From: Sindora glabra
Taxonomy: Eukaryota > Streptophyta > Magnoliopsida > Fabales > Fabaceae
Assembly (NCBI GenBank): GCA_020226215.1
Contig: CM035232.1
Location: 79,255,693-79,319,692, forward strand
DNA length: 64,000 nt
Direction of reading: 5' to 3'
Shown: piece after piece, positions 50,801 through 62,522 of the stretch
Numbering within the stretch: position 1 is the stretch's first letter
Layout: each line of letters opens with the position of its first letter
The notes under the pieces: model-generated
Database searches by the model: none
Told to the model about the DNA's origin: nothing
Seen by the model: the letters and a program-made list of their open reading frames with translations, nothing else
Made by a program: the position numbers and the translations under genes

Positions 50801-51400
50801 TTTAGCTTCTAGTCGATTAGACTATTGTGATCCAACTGTTAAATTTGAACATACTTTAAGGTGCATCTTTGAAGATCTTCATGGATTCTCTATTATGTGT
50901 GATAATCACTATTTATAGACTAATTGAATCTTTGTATAATTTATCTTGCAGGATGAACTATTTTCTTAATGAATTATTTTTTATTTGAATGTTGATAGCA
51001 AATGATGATTTGAATTGTGTGAAAGGAATTTGAGTTGTGACTATGTGAAATGGATTTGAATTGTGATTTGTGGCTGATGTTGTGTGAAATGAATGATTTG
51101 AATTATATGAAATGGAATTAAGTTACAATTTATGATTGAATGAATGTGCTTAAGATTGTGTATTGAATTGGGCAATCTAAGGATGTACTTGTTGATGACA
51201 TGAGAATGGTAGATTTTATTTACAAAACCCCTATGGCATAGTTGATGTTCTGACCATACCTTATGATATGAGATCATGGATAGTTGATGCCTACGGTGTC
51301 CCATTATAGTGATGTAATGCCTATGGTGTCTTGTCATTTATCACTAATATATGAGATTGATTGCTGCCTATGATAGTCATAAATACTCATCTTGTATATG
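50801..51400 (+). mobile_element. Internal region after A3, cut by the gap
   Basis: Repeats of GAATTGTG/TTGAATTGTGA words (50990-51120) are followed by tandem phrases of the type GCCTACGGTGTC / GCCTATGGTGTC (51290-51340), like those near 46680-46750. No gag or pol frame can be read. The other LTR is not visible. Confidence 0.5.
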
Positions 51401-51500
51401 NNNNNNNNNNNNNNNNNNNNNNNNNNNNNNNNNNNNNNNNNNNNNNNNNNNNNNNNNNNNNNNNNNNNNNNNNNNNNNNNNNNNNNNNNNNNNNNNNNNN
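51401..51500. other. Assembly gap (100 N)
   Basis: Exactly 100 N, the conventional size for a gap of unknown length. The sequence character changes from LTR material to DNA-transposon material across it. Confidence 0.98.
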
Positions 51501-53399
51501 AATGGTGAACTATATAATAATGTTTAAACATTATTCAGAAACTTACAACATTAGTTTTGAAGATAACCATCATCTAAAATGAATTTCAAAAGTCTTATTT
51601 AAAATTGCAAAATATAAGACAATGGTTCTAATTAACATCTATCATCTAAAAGGTATTTCAAAAGTCTTATTAAAAATAATAGAAGTCTTGGACGTTGATC
51701 CTTGTTAATAGTCATCGTCTGAAAGACATTAAATTAGTTGCATTAGAAACCGTACAATCATAAGATATCTCTTTTATTATAATCTTTATTTTTTTCTATA
51801 AACCTTCACTCAAACTTTGTCTTTCCATATAAAATCTTTAGACATCTCTCTAATATGCTTTTAACTAGCTCAAATTTTAATATTACTAATTTACATAGAG
51901 TAACTCAATTAAAAACAAAAAAAGATTAGTTCACAAAATGATATTATTATTTTTTATAGGATTTAAACTTACGATATATAATATTATTGCCTATATATAT
52001 ATATGTGATATATATAAGTTGTGTTTCTATATTCATGTTTGATATGCATATATGTGATATGGAGTAGAAATTGTAATTTCTAATGCATAGAATGTGTACA
52101 ATTGAATATGTTTTAGTCTAATATATTCATGTTTGTTATATTTGGCCATTCTAAAATAATTCTAGAAAGGTTATGAAATTATTCTAAAATGATTATAAAA
52201 AAATTGCCCAAAAGAAAAGAAAACTCTATTTTATTAAAAAAATATTTATATATTATGATGTTGGCTTTTGTGCAGTGATTGATGTTAAACATTACTTAAT
52301 AGGATGATATTATTGTATTAAAGATGATGATATTTTTTTAAAAAAAATTGATGTTTAATATTAAATTTAGACATAAGTTCATTTAAAAAACTAACATAGA
52401 AACTTAAACCATAGACATGAGTTGAAAATTAAAAGATTAAAGCATGGTAAGAGTTTAAAAAAAAAAATGAAATAAGACACCATTTGCAAATTTCATCCAG
52501 AAACTTTTCCAAACGTTAGATGATTTTCTTCACTTTTATATTTTTACTCATCAATTGTTTTGTAAAATTGAAGTTCAATTAATTAATGGCTAAACATGTA
52601 AGTTTTAGCATTCACTAGAAAAGATTATAATATAATTATGAGGATTTTTTATTGTATTTCTTTTTACAATTCTGTTTATAGTTTTCCATTTGATCTTATT
52701 TATTTCTAAGTTTATGCAGATAAAAAATTTGATCTCATTTATCCTCTTTGGCATTATGCCATATTATCTAGTACGTTTTCATACGAAAATGTGTAATGAA
52801 CCAATCTTTCATGAATGATCATTATACATGCAGGTATTGTACTTAAAAGCCTTTTCAATGATATGAAAACCTCGTATATTAAGCTATAGGTATCAAGATA
52901 TATTTAGCAAAGCACCTATCTCTGATTATGGTATTGTATACAACTTCTTACCATTTTTAATTTTTTATTATTTAATTTATTCTTTAAATTTATTTAAATT
53001 TACATTTTCTAAAGTGTTAAGAGATGTTAACTATCATATCTAGTTAAGAATATAAAGGAAATAAGGGGACGAAGGAGTAAGGAACTAGGGACTAAGGCAT
53101 CAGGATAGGTTAAGGTTTAGGATGAAAAAGTGAGGAACTGAAGGGCGATGTCTAAGTAGGTGGATTGGGTAGACATATAATATTGATTATTTAAACAACC
53201 TAACATGATATTTTGGTTATTAAATGTCAATTTTTAGAAAGTAAAAGGCATTTAATGTTATTTCCTAAGATTATAAAAACATAAATGACATCAATTTCCA
53301 CAAAATAAAAATTAATATTATTGTTCTATTCTATAATGTTAAAGCCATATATACTATAATGATTAATTACATGTTAGTTATTTTTTTACATGTAATGCT
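51501..53399. other. Non-coding DNA, possibly 5' flank of the CACTA element
   Basis: Near the gap an imperfect direct repeat occurs (ATCATCTAAAATGAATTTCAAAAGTC about 51570 and ATCATCTAAAAGGTATTTCAAAAGTC about 51641). Such short subterminal repeats are common in CACTA elements, but I could not place a CACTA terminus with confidence. Nothing else recognised. Confidence 0.35.
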
Positions 53400-53407
53400 C
53401 TAAATAC

Positions 53408-53802
53408 TAGGGGTGGCAATTTTTGACATGACATGAATATAATATGAGTTACACAAGTTCGAGTAGGGCTTAATTGGGTTCGGATCACGAACGAGTCGAC
53501 CTATCTAACCCGAATAAATTTCTGTTAAGTTTGGGTTAACCTATTTAACCTATTTAAGTTATACGGGTTATTAATCGAGTTAACTCAATCCGTATAACCC
53601 ATTTAGCCTGTTATATAATATATAAATTTATTAATTTATATAAAATAAAAAATTAATATAAATGGGTTGATAAACGAATTTGGGTCGAGTTAAACAAGTT
53701 GTGTTGCTACTGTATAAGCATATTATGTATATTTAGATTAGACAGGTCGTGTCGAGTCAAGTTATGTCCAATCCAATCTATTAACTTGAATTGCCACCCC
53801 TA
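53408..53802. mobile_element. hAT MITE-like element, 395 bp, 8-bp target duplication
   Basis: Ends are TAGGGGTGGCAATTTT and, read backwards, TAGGGGTGGCAATTC. Flanks are CTAAATAC (53400-53407) and CTAAACAC (53803-53810), 8 bp with one transition. The interior is rich in CG-containing words such as GGGTTCGGATCACGAACGAG. There is no transposase. The TAGGGGTGGCAA end belongs to a type of non-autonomous hAT element that is widespread in plants. Confidence 0.88.
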
Positions 53803-54354
53803 CTAAACACTCAGCATCTATTAACTATTATGTTGCAATGAACATATTATGTCGAACACAGTATGTCAATTTTAGTATACAACCAATGTGAAAAATTGAA
53901 TGACATCATTTCACTCTTCAAATAATTCATAAAAATAAAAGCAAAAGTTAAAATATATGGTAATTATTGAATCATCTCCAAAGTGGAGAGTTCTTTGATC
54001 TTTCTCTTAAGATTCATTGTGCTTTAAGGAGATATTTCTACTAAAGTTCAAAAAAACTCACATTCAACCACTTGTTTGTCCCCTAACTTGTTAAAGTCCT
54101 TTTCTTTATGTTAAGGTGCATTTGAACACCTAATCTTTCTTCTAAACTTAAAGAAGAACATTTTGATGTTATGATTATGTACCTTTATTTTTGTTTGGAT
54201 TCTATATATTTGATTTATTTTTCTAGGGTTTTGCGTTGAATGAATATTAGTATATGCTTAGCAACTTTATTAAAACTCTTGTATTATTCATATGTTAACT
54301 TCTTTTATATGTGGATATTTCTTTTGTATTTATTACATTTTTTTTAGATTAGAT

Positions 54355-57300
54355 AATCATAGATTATGGATGAATGTTTGCTTATCATTTAAGCCCCAAA
54401 TATGTTAAAAGGCTAATGAGTTTATTAGATTTAATGTAGGAAATGAGAAAGAAATCACTCATTAGATGTACTTGTAAAAATTGTATTTGTATTTGGATAA
54501 TCAATCTAACAAGGATAAGAGAGCATCTATTTTTTATTAGCATTAACTAGAGGTATATGCAATGGATACAACATGAGAAAGATAAGTTGTTTAGTTTGTC
54601 TTGTATCTATAAAGGTAAGAAAGTCCACAAAGATGATGACATGGATGTGGAAGTGGATGATCAATTAAAGGATATAGTACATGATATTAAAGATAATTTC
54701 ACCCAGTGCTCGCATGTCCTTTATAACATGTTGAGTGATATGAATAAGTTTTTATATCTAGATTGCTCCAAATTTACATGATTACTCACTGCTATGATTG
54801 TTTAACTTGAAGGATAGGAATTGTTAGAGAGATAAGAGTTTAATGGCATTGCTACAAATATTGAAAGAAATGCTTCCCAAATGGATTAAGCTATCAAATC
54901 ATACTTATAAGGCCAAAAGAGTCATATGCCTAAAAAGTATGGAGTATAAAAAGATACATACTACCTTAAAACTTGCATACCATACTAAAAGGAGCACAAA
55001 ACTTTAGAGAAATGTCTAAAATGTAAAGCACCACATTATAAATTAAGAAAGAATGATGGTATCAATAGTATAAGGGCTCTAGATAAGGTGTTATGGTATT
55101 TTTTAATGATACTAAAATTAAAAAAAAATATTTACCAATACAAAAAATGCCAAAAACTTAATATGGCATATGGATCAAACACAATTAGATGGCAAATTTC
55201 AACATCCGGCTAATACATTATTCCTTACATTTGGTCATTAGCTAAGAAACCTTAAGCTTGTACTTTACACCAATGGAATGAACCTTTATGATAACATGAA
55301 AAGCAAACACAACACATGGCCTTTTATGTTAGTGATTTACAATCTACCTCTATGACTGTGCTTAAAGTGTAAGTGTATCATGTTGTCATTGTTGATTTAG
55401 GGCTTCAAATAATCAAAAAATGATATAGATGTCTTCTTGGCATTATTTATTGAAGACTTGAAGAGGACATGGAAAGAAATTGTCTAAGTCTTTGATGTAT
55501 ATCATCAAGACTCTTTTATTTTACATGTTATGCTCATTTACACAATTAATGACTTCCCAACATAATGTAACTTGTTTAACTATAATGTCAAAAGGCATAG
55601 AACATTCTTTATTTCTGAAAATGGTACATTTTCTTCTTAACTAAAGCATAGGAAAAATATAGTGTATTTTGGTCACTAAAGATTTCTAGCTCATGGCTAC
55701 CAATATTGCAAACTAAGGAAGGCTTTCAATAGGTTTCCAAAAAAAAGTATCAACTTTAGCTCCTTTGACTAGAGATTAGGTTTATGAATAAATCTAATTG
55801 AATTTTCAAAAGTATTTGTTTATTTTATTACTAACAACTAACTAATGTCTTTAATTTATTTATTAGGTGTTATTGAAAAATTTAGGTTCATAAAAAGATT
55901 AAAAATGTTAATATAATTTTTAGCAAACACTACAAGCCTGTAAGTAAGGAGATCTCATGGAAGAAAAGGTCTATATTCTTCAATCTTCCATACTAAAAAA
56001 AGCTACTTATGAAAACACAATATTAATATCATGCATATGGAGAAAATATTTATGATAATCTTGTTGGAACATTGTTAAGCATACTAGGAAAAAGCAAAGA
56101 ATGGAGTCAAACTGAAGTTAGAATTGGTTGAAATGTCCATTCGAAGAGAATTAGAACTAGAAAGAAGAGGTCAACATAGTATCTTGCACCATCTTTTAAT
56201 ACTTTATCTAGAAGGAAAAGATACAAGTTTTCTACTAGTGTGTACTTAGGGTTAAAATGCCATAACAGTATTATTCAAATATCAAGGGCATTGTCTCAAT
56301 GAAAGACTTGAAGTTAGTCAATTTGAAATCTTATGGTTGCCATGCTTAATACAATAGCTATTATTGATGGTTATTTAATTAATCTTGCCAAAACATATCA
56401 AATACACTATCACTAGATTTTATTTCTTTTTTAATGCAATATGTAGCAAGGTCATTGACCTTGAGAAGTTGGATAACTTGCAAAAAGAAATTGTGGTTAT
56501 GTTATATCAGCTTGAAATGTACTTCTTACCTTTATTCTTTAATATTATAATGCATCTAGTTATCTATATGGTGAGGGAGATTAAAACCATATAGGCCAAT
56601 TTACTTGAGGTATGTTAGATTTATCCTTTTAAGCAATATATGAAAAATCCTAAAAAGGTAAGTATGGAATTAATATTTGCTAAAAGGATGTATTATTAAA
56701 GGATATATTGTTAAGGATGTGACTGAGTTCTATAGTAACTACTTATCAAATCTATATGCTATTAAACTTCCAAAGTCTTGTTATAAGAGAAGAATTGTAG
56801 GTAAAAGTACATTGGGTACTCAAGTGGTGAGCATAAGTTGCAAAATATGTATGCAAGCCTACCTTTACATCTTATACAATATTGATAAAGTTTATTCTTA
56901 CATAGATGAACATATGATCTTTAAAGTAGGACAGATTTGCTAAAAGAATGATCAATTAATCTAAGTTAAACATAATCAATCAATCCTCAATTAGTTTTAG
57001 AGCTAAGATTATTATTGGATGGTACAAGGATTGTATATTATTTTCAAGACTATCAAATGGCTGGTATAGGGGCCATACATGGAGGTCATCTTATATCATA
57101 GATATGAAATTAATGGGTATCTTTTTCTATACAAAAAGTTATAATGATAGAATTACTATGCAAAATAGTAGAGTTACTTTGGTGACTCAACCTATGTACA
57201 TAAGTAATTCAAAAGTTAGCAACTTTATCTATACTAATGTATCACATTACAACGTCATTAAAGACATTTGAAAGCTTAACTACATTATGCTCAAGGTGCT

Positions 57301-57650
57301 TTTGTTTTAATATAAATATGTTGAGAATAGAAATCAAATCTAACTGATAAGTTAGGATTTATACAAGTGGATCTCAATAAGGAAAGTCACAAGTGGGAGC
57401 TGTTCATAATAGCATCTCAGGTAAAATAAGTGTTCTATGTCACAAACCCATCTAATCATAAATGTTGTGTAACTTTACTAAGGAAGAGATAGATTATTAG
57501 TAATAAGGACCAAGAAGACATGAAGGATGATATTAAGGAGACTTTTCCTTTCTCTACAAGATTACCCTCCGGTGGGCAATAAGGGTAATATGGAGGAGTT
57601 CTAGATGCAATATGATATTGCTAAAAGGATATAAGTTAAAGATCTTCCCA
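54355..57650 (+). pseudogene. CACTA (En/Spm) TNP2-type transposase, decayed
   Basis: Broken but recognisable pieces appear in the order of TNP2-type transposase proteins. First comes the transposase-associated region with SLIRCTCKNC (from about 54458), then REHL and RYMQWIQHE (to about 54585). The core follows, with NDIDVFLALFIEDLKRTW (55419 on) and TINDFP (55542-55559). Next is a DUF4218-like part with RFYFFFNAICSKVIDLEKL (from about 56418) and LEMYF, continuing in the frame at 56677-56943 (EFYSNYLSNL, STLG, YIDEH). Last is a DUF4216-like part with FFYTKSYNDR (57122 on) and RVTLVTQP. Many stops and frameshifts rule out function. Intact relatives bind element ends and cut them in the nucleus. 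The CACTA termini were not located. Confidence 0.85.
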
Positions 57651-58254
57651 AACATATTAGGAAAGATTGAAGTTAATTATATTCATATTTCTCATGCCCA
57701 TATTGTATGCATAATAGATAGCATTTTAAAATTATTAATTAGTTTCTAATGCTTGTTTATATATTCTAATCTTCTAATGTGATATAGATTTTATATGTAA
57801 TTCAAATTATCTTAACATCCAATTGTGAGAATAGTCACCCCAACTCAACATGCAACACACAATATTACCTTAGTTTGATAACATAAGCTAAGTAATAAAT
57901 TTCATTTCTATACCAACAACATCAATTCTGATATGCTTATACCCTTTTTTTGTCACAATGAATTTCATAAATATTTCTATCAATAAACATGTTATTAGAA
58001 AGTAATGTAAATTCTTTCTTTAGCATTTGGAGGTATTATTTCTATTTTTTGCAAAATGTATATATTATATATCTTCAATTACTTGAACATAATTGAAGTT
58101 ATGAAATTGTTTCCTTATGTATTTATTGTATTTGGGATATTATTTCTTACCATTAAGCTATTGAGATAAAGATTAAATATTATTGTCAATAATGCTACTT
58201 GTACAATAATATGATTATTAGATTTTGTAATTAGGTTTAAACATTGGTCTAAGT
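57651..58254. other. Non-coding DNA downstream of the CACTA pseudogene
   Basis: AT-rich, no frame or motif. It may be the 3' part of the CACTA element, but no TAGTG-type end with matching 3-bp duplication was identified. Confidence 0.35.
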
Positions 58255-58431
58255 GTAGTGGTAGAGCTAGGACCCAAGGTTAGTGAATAAATGTGTTTTA
58301 ATATTTTAGTGGGGGAAAAATTTAAAAGTTAATAAGGGTATTTTAAATTGATATGTATAATGTTATATAGAATTCTAAGAAATTCAGTGGTAGCGCACAC
58401 CCATACTGAAATATATGTAGCTCTGCCATTA
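58255..58431. mobile_element. Small hAT MITE, about 176 bp
   Basis: Ends are TAGTGGTAGAGCTAGG and, read backwards, TAATGGCAGAGCTAC. They are consistent with the common CAGTGGCGGAGCC-type terminus after C-to-T and G-to-A changes. Flanks GTCTAAGT and GTTTAGGT differ by two transitions. Edges are uncertain by one base. Confidence 0.65.
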
Positions 58432-59338
58432 GTTTAGGTGAATTTTGCTAGGTTTTTCTTTTAAAAAAAACTAGTAAACCACATCTATTATTCTAAAAAT
58501 TTGTTATCCTATGTGACATATAATATCAGTTATTTAATACAATCTAACATACTATGTGAAAAATTAAGATATGAAAGAACATTGATTATCAACGATGGTT
58601 TGCAAACTGACGTTATAGTCTATTTTCCATATCAATTATTATCATTTTCAATGTTGCCTATAAATCAGCATTTTGTGTCAATGATTCAATGATATGTAGG
58701 AACTAAATATGTTAGTTTTCATATAGAAAAATTCAACATCATTACATATATTTCATATCAGTTTAAAAATTAACATTGAATATGCCAAATATACAATGAC
58801 ACCCCTATATATATAAAGTAATAACTAACATCAAATGTGTAAAATGGCTAACATTAAAGGGTAATTCTATATTAGCGAATATCTCATAATTTAATAATTT
58901 GAATTTGTCTCAGCATTATATGGCATATACAAAGAGTAACTTGCAAAAAAAAATCATGCATAACATAGAACTGGGAATAAACAAAGAGCAAAAAGCAACC
59001 TGACTAAAGTTGCTTATTTCTAATTTTAACAATTTAAACCTTGATTTTTTTTTTCATATATTTGAAAAATACCTACACTCATATAGCAAATTCATTCATT
59101 TTATGGTATTAACACATGCAAAAATAGTTAAAATGATTATGCAATCCATGTAAACAGCTAGCAATGAGCAATTGGGCAATAAAACCAAACCAGAAGTATT
59201 TGAGCCCAGTAACCTTAAGAGTATTTATACCTTACCTTTGCAACAATTCTAATTTATCTAATTAGCATCGATTATCATCAAAATATATCAATTTGCCAAT
59301 TTAGCACACATATGAAGGTCCCGTATTTTACATGGGTA
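58432..59338. other. Non-coding AT-rich DNA
   Basis: No gene or element ends recognised. A 63-codon frame at 58501-58692 has no motif. Short repeated phrases (ACATCAAATGTG, ACATTGAATATGCC near 58770-58850) might be CACTA subterminal repeats. Confidence 0.4.
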
Positions 59339-59356
59339 CATCTTGTAACCATTTTT

Positions 59357-59958
59357 TTTTATAACAAAATGGGGCCTTAGCCCAAAGAAAAAAGAAAAGA
59401 AAACAGTATTAAAGAAGAACAGTGCAGAGCATAATAGCCCCTATAATATCAAATAGGAGTAGCATAGAGAGATCTGCATGAATAGAAGCAATCTCGTGAA
59501 ATCCCGAGCTAAACTTAAAATTGAGTTCTGCCAGCCAATCCGCACATTGGTTGCCCTCTCGATATTGATGAGTGAAAGAGATGACCCAGACTTACTCATG
59601 CCATCTTAAAATTCTTCTAATTAAATGAAGCTGGTGTTTGTGGTGAGGATCCTTGACATTAAGGATATTGACTATGGTTAGGGATTCGGTTTCGCATAAG
59701 ACTTTTCTATATCCTTTGCTCCAGGCAAATTCCAAGCCTACGAGGATGCCCTATATTTCAGCAATGAACAAATGACAAGTTCTAATATTAAATATAAATC
59801 CTCCTAGCCATCATCCATTAGAGTTCGTTAATAGACCTCCACATCTAGCTCTTTCGTCCTCCTTCTTCCAACTACCATCAGTGTTGAGTTTGATCCAGTC
59901 ATTCAGTGGTAGTATCCATCGGATATGTACTATCTTTTGTCCTCCTTCTTCTAACTAC
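59357..59958 (-). mobile_element. 5'-truncated LINE with 18-bp target duplication
   Basis: The element is flanked by CATCTTGTAACCATTTTT at 59339-59356 and 59959-59976, an exact 18-bp duplication. On the minus strand it runs from a truncated coding part through a short 3' region (GGGCTAAGGCCCC) to an A-rich tail, seen as T's at 59352-59360 on the plus strand; the tail partly overlaps the duplication. Length of duplication, tail and 5' truncation together are typical of target-primed reverse transcription. Confidence 0.88.
59400..59910 (-). pseudogene. LINE RNase H-like (RVT_3) domain, broken
   Basis: The minus-strand frame has WIKLNTDGS near its start (about 59875-59900), the first catalytic Asp of plant RNase H-like domains. 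It continues with GCGGL-like and WLGGF segments, then VGLEFAWSKGYRKVLCETES, then YREGNQCADWLA with the late catalytic Asp (around 59540-59570). In-frame stops break it after SNG, after AEI (where the family usually has W) and after RWHE. An intact domain would remove RNA from RNA-DNA hybrids. Free-standing host genes with this domain exist, but the A-rich tail and target duplication point to a LINE. Confidence 0.82.
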
Positions 59959-60018
59959 CATCTTGTAACCATTTTTACTATTACATAAAAAATTTAAATA
60001 AATTAAATAAATATTATA

Positions 60019-60142
60019 CATATTTCACGTTAGAAAACTATTTGATACAAGGTTTTAACCTTTAATATGTGTGTGTGATACATATTCCACGTTAGAAAAC
60101 TGTTTGATACAAGGTTTTAACCTTTAATATGTGTGTGTGTGT
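60019..60142. repeat. 62-bp tandem duplication
   Basis: Two units start CATATTTCACGTTAG (60019) and CATATTCCACGTTAG (60081) and share TTTGATACAAGGTTTTAACC and a TG run. Only two or three bases differ. A (TG)n run to about 60151 follows. Confidence 0.9.
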
Positions 60143-60238
60143 GTGTGTGTAAGTTAAAGGTTATTGGCTGTGTGTGTGTATGTTAAGGTTCTTGACTTTT
60201 TAAAATATTTTTGCTATCATGTGTTAAAATCAACTTTA

Positions 60239-60358
60239 GGCTAACTAATGAGGACTAAAGTGACGAGACTCAAGCCAATGAACTTAATAGAATGCTAAGG
60301 CTAACTAATGAGGACTAAAGTGACGAGACTCAAGCCAATGAACTTAATAGAATGCTAA
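60239..60358. repeat. Perfect 60-bp tandem duplication
   Basis: Units 60239-60298 and 60299-60358 are identical, beginning GGCTAACTAATGAGGAC and ending GAATGCTAA. With no difference in 60 bases, this is either very recent or an assembly artefact. Confidence 0.95.
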
Positions 60359-61880
60359 TTTGTTTGTTTGGGTTCGAGTCGTGCGTTAGGAACATGTCGA
60401 AGAAATCTGGTTACCCATCAAATGCAAAGTTTAGGTAAGGATGTACGATGTTGTCATTACACATCGCAGTTAAAGACATTTGAACAAGGCTTTTTGGGAC
60501 GCCGCATATCAAGATATTTTGGCAGTTGATACATAATTTGAGAACTTGATTATTTTATAGAGATCAAAAGATTTTTAAAGTTGAACCGGCTCGTCCGTGT
60601 TGCTTATGCTTTAAGGTAGCATTTATTCATGAAATTAAATACGTTAAAAAAATTTTAATATTTTTTAAGAATGTAATCCTCAAAATATAATTCTTGAGAA
60701 TGTGTCAAACCCTTATTTGATTCAAACAAATCAGTTTTTTAATAGTTTGGCCCATTCAAATTTGCGACCGTGATCTATTTGATGCCTCTAGCGCTCAAGA
60801 TGCCTAAGTTTGCTAACCCTCCTTTTCTCTTAAGGTATGTTTTCTTAATCTTCAAAATTGATTCAAGACATTTTGTTATATATTAATAATGTAAATTCTT
60901 TCTTTTTTTTTAAGCAATAGTGGAAATAATTAAATTACTGATAATATGAAAATTCTAATCAACCAGAAAGTTTGCTATATGATTAATAATTTTTGTCTTA
61001 TTTATTTTGTTTGAAGATATTTTGTTGTAAAGAAAATCATTTATTTTTTTGTAAATGAATGAGGATATATGGCTTTTATACTTTATGATTAGAAGATAGT
61101 TTTAAAATTATATTGACAAAAATAATTTTTTTTTAAAAGACAAAATTACTTTTTATCAAACTTTTTGTATTTAATATTAAATATATAGTATATTTTTCAT
61201 TATTTTAATAATTTATAATTATATTTTTATAAAAAATATTTTTATTAAAATAAATATAACTTATCTAAACAAGATTAACTAAAAAGAAAGGAAAAAAAAA
61301 GGTGGACGTGGAATTATAATAGTTTCAAATTTTATTTTATGATGAAAATTGATGATGATTTATCAACTTATTAGGGGTTGTACATGGGAAAGACAAATTT
61401 GACAGGAATGTTGTTTGAATTTGAATCTCTGACTTGTAAGACGCACTCAACGAGATATATGCAGTAGCTGGCAATCAAGGCTGCGGTCGGGCCAGCCCAA
61501 TTTACAAATTCATAGTTACCATACCGAGCGTGCATGGTACGACATTACGTATTCAACTCGTTTGAACATGTAATTTTATAAATTTTCAACGAACTTATTT
61601 TTTAACTTTTTCATTAAAAATTAAAACTCTTATATAAATATAATTTTCTTTTAAGAATATTGATAGAACTTCGAATGATGAGTTGCTATATCGATAATAT
61701 GTTTATTACATGCAAGATTTATGCGCTTGCAAATTTCTGCAAAGAAATTGTAAGATTTTATTTATAATTTTAAATTTAATTTATTATCATATTTTTATTC
61801 TATCATTTGTTTATTTATTACAAGCATTCATATATACGATCGCAACATTTTTCTACAAATTAATGTTATGTTTTGGAGGG

Positions 61881-61883
<3 letters not shown>
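60359..61883. other. Unassigned non-coding DNA
   Basis: Less AT-rich islands at 60370-60600 and 61440-61560 lie in AT-rich DNA. No protein motif can be read. GGGTTCGAGTC at 60370-60380 resembles a pol III B box, but no partner A box or tRNA fold was found. Confidence 0.4.

Positions 61884-61942
<59 letters not shown>
61884..61942. repeat. (TA)n microsatellite
   Basis: About 29 TA/AT dinucleotides. It is the cause of the 121-codon Tyr-Ile frame at 61710-62075. Confidence 0.95.
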
Positions 61943-61947
<5 letters not shown>

Positions 61948-62522
61948 TTTCTTATACTATCCTCACATGGCGAGGTCACCATCTCACGTTCTCGACTCTT
62001 TATCTTTCTTGCCGTGTAAGTATAAAGTTAAGTGCGGATAGAATTTTTAAAGAGTTTAAATTTAATTTAATATAAATTTTTTATATTATTATTTATTTAT
62101 GTATTAATACATTAATAAAAAATTATTAAAATTATTTTATTGGAATTAAAAATTTTTAATTATTTTATTTTTTTTAATAATATATCTTTCTTTTATTTAT
62201 TAATAATATAAATTATTTTATATTGTCAGAAATTAAATTTAAAATATTTTTAAATTAACAATATTGAATTATGATTTTGGGGTGGATCAGAAGTTCCGTG
62301 CGATTTTTTTCAAATGTAAGTTCATGAATTTACTCCGAATGCGACCAATCAGCAGCCAGCCAGCCATTGTTGAAATTCTAGTTTTTGAATTATCTAGAAC
62401 CAACGGATCTTCTATTCTTAAATCTTACGACACTTTTATAACTGATATTCTACTACACAGTACGTAGTTCATTTTTCTTTTTGACGTAACTGACAACCCT
62501 TTATATATATATATATGAATTT
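61943..62522. other. Unassigned non-coding DNA
   Basis: A very AT-rich stretch (62060-62250) is followed by a less AT-rich block (62270-62480) with CGACCAATCAGCAGCCAGCC. A 67-codon frame at 62264-62467 has no recognisable domain. A short TA run lies at about 62502-62516. Confidence 0.4.

Noticed and set aside
51334..51582. Open frames spanning the N run on both strands
   Set aside because: They exist only because N codons are read through.
52614..52650. CACTA terminus at CACTAGAAAAG
   Set aside because: No matching inverted end was found downstream of the transposase pseudogene, and the word is common by chance in this composition.
60365..60385. Possible tRNA gene or SINE from the B-box-like GGGTTCGAGTC
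   Set aside because: No A box at the right distance, no acceptor-stem pairing and no A-rich tail were found.
61710..62075. 121-codon open frame
   Set aside because: A third of it is Tyr-Ile repeat from a TA microsatellite.
62264..62467. 67-codon frame in a less AT-rich block near the pararetrovirus fragment
   Set aside because: No motif, no pararetrovirus or plastid similarity that I recognise, and no evidence for a transcript.
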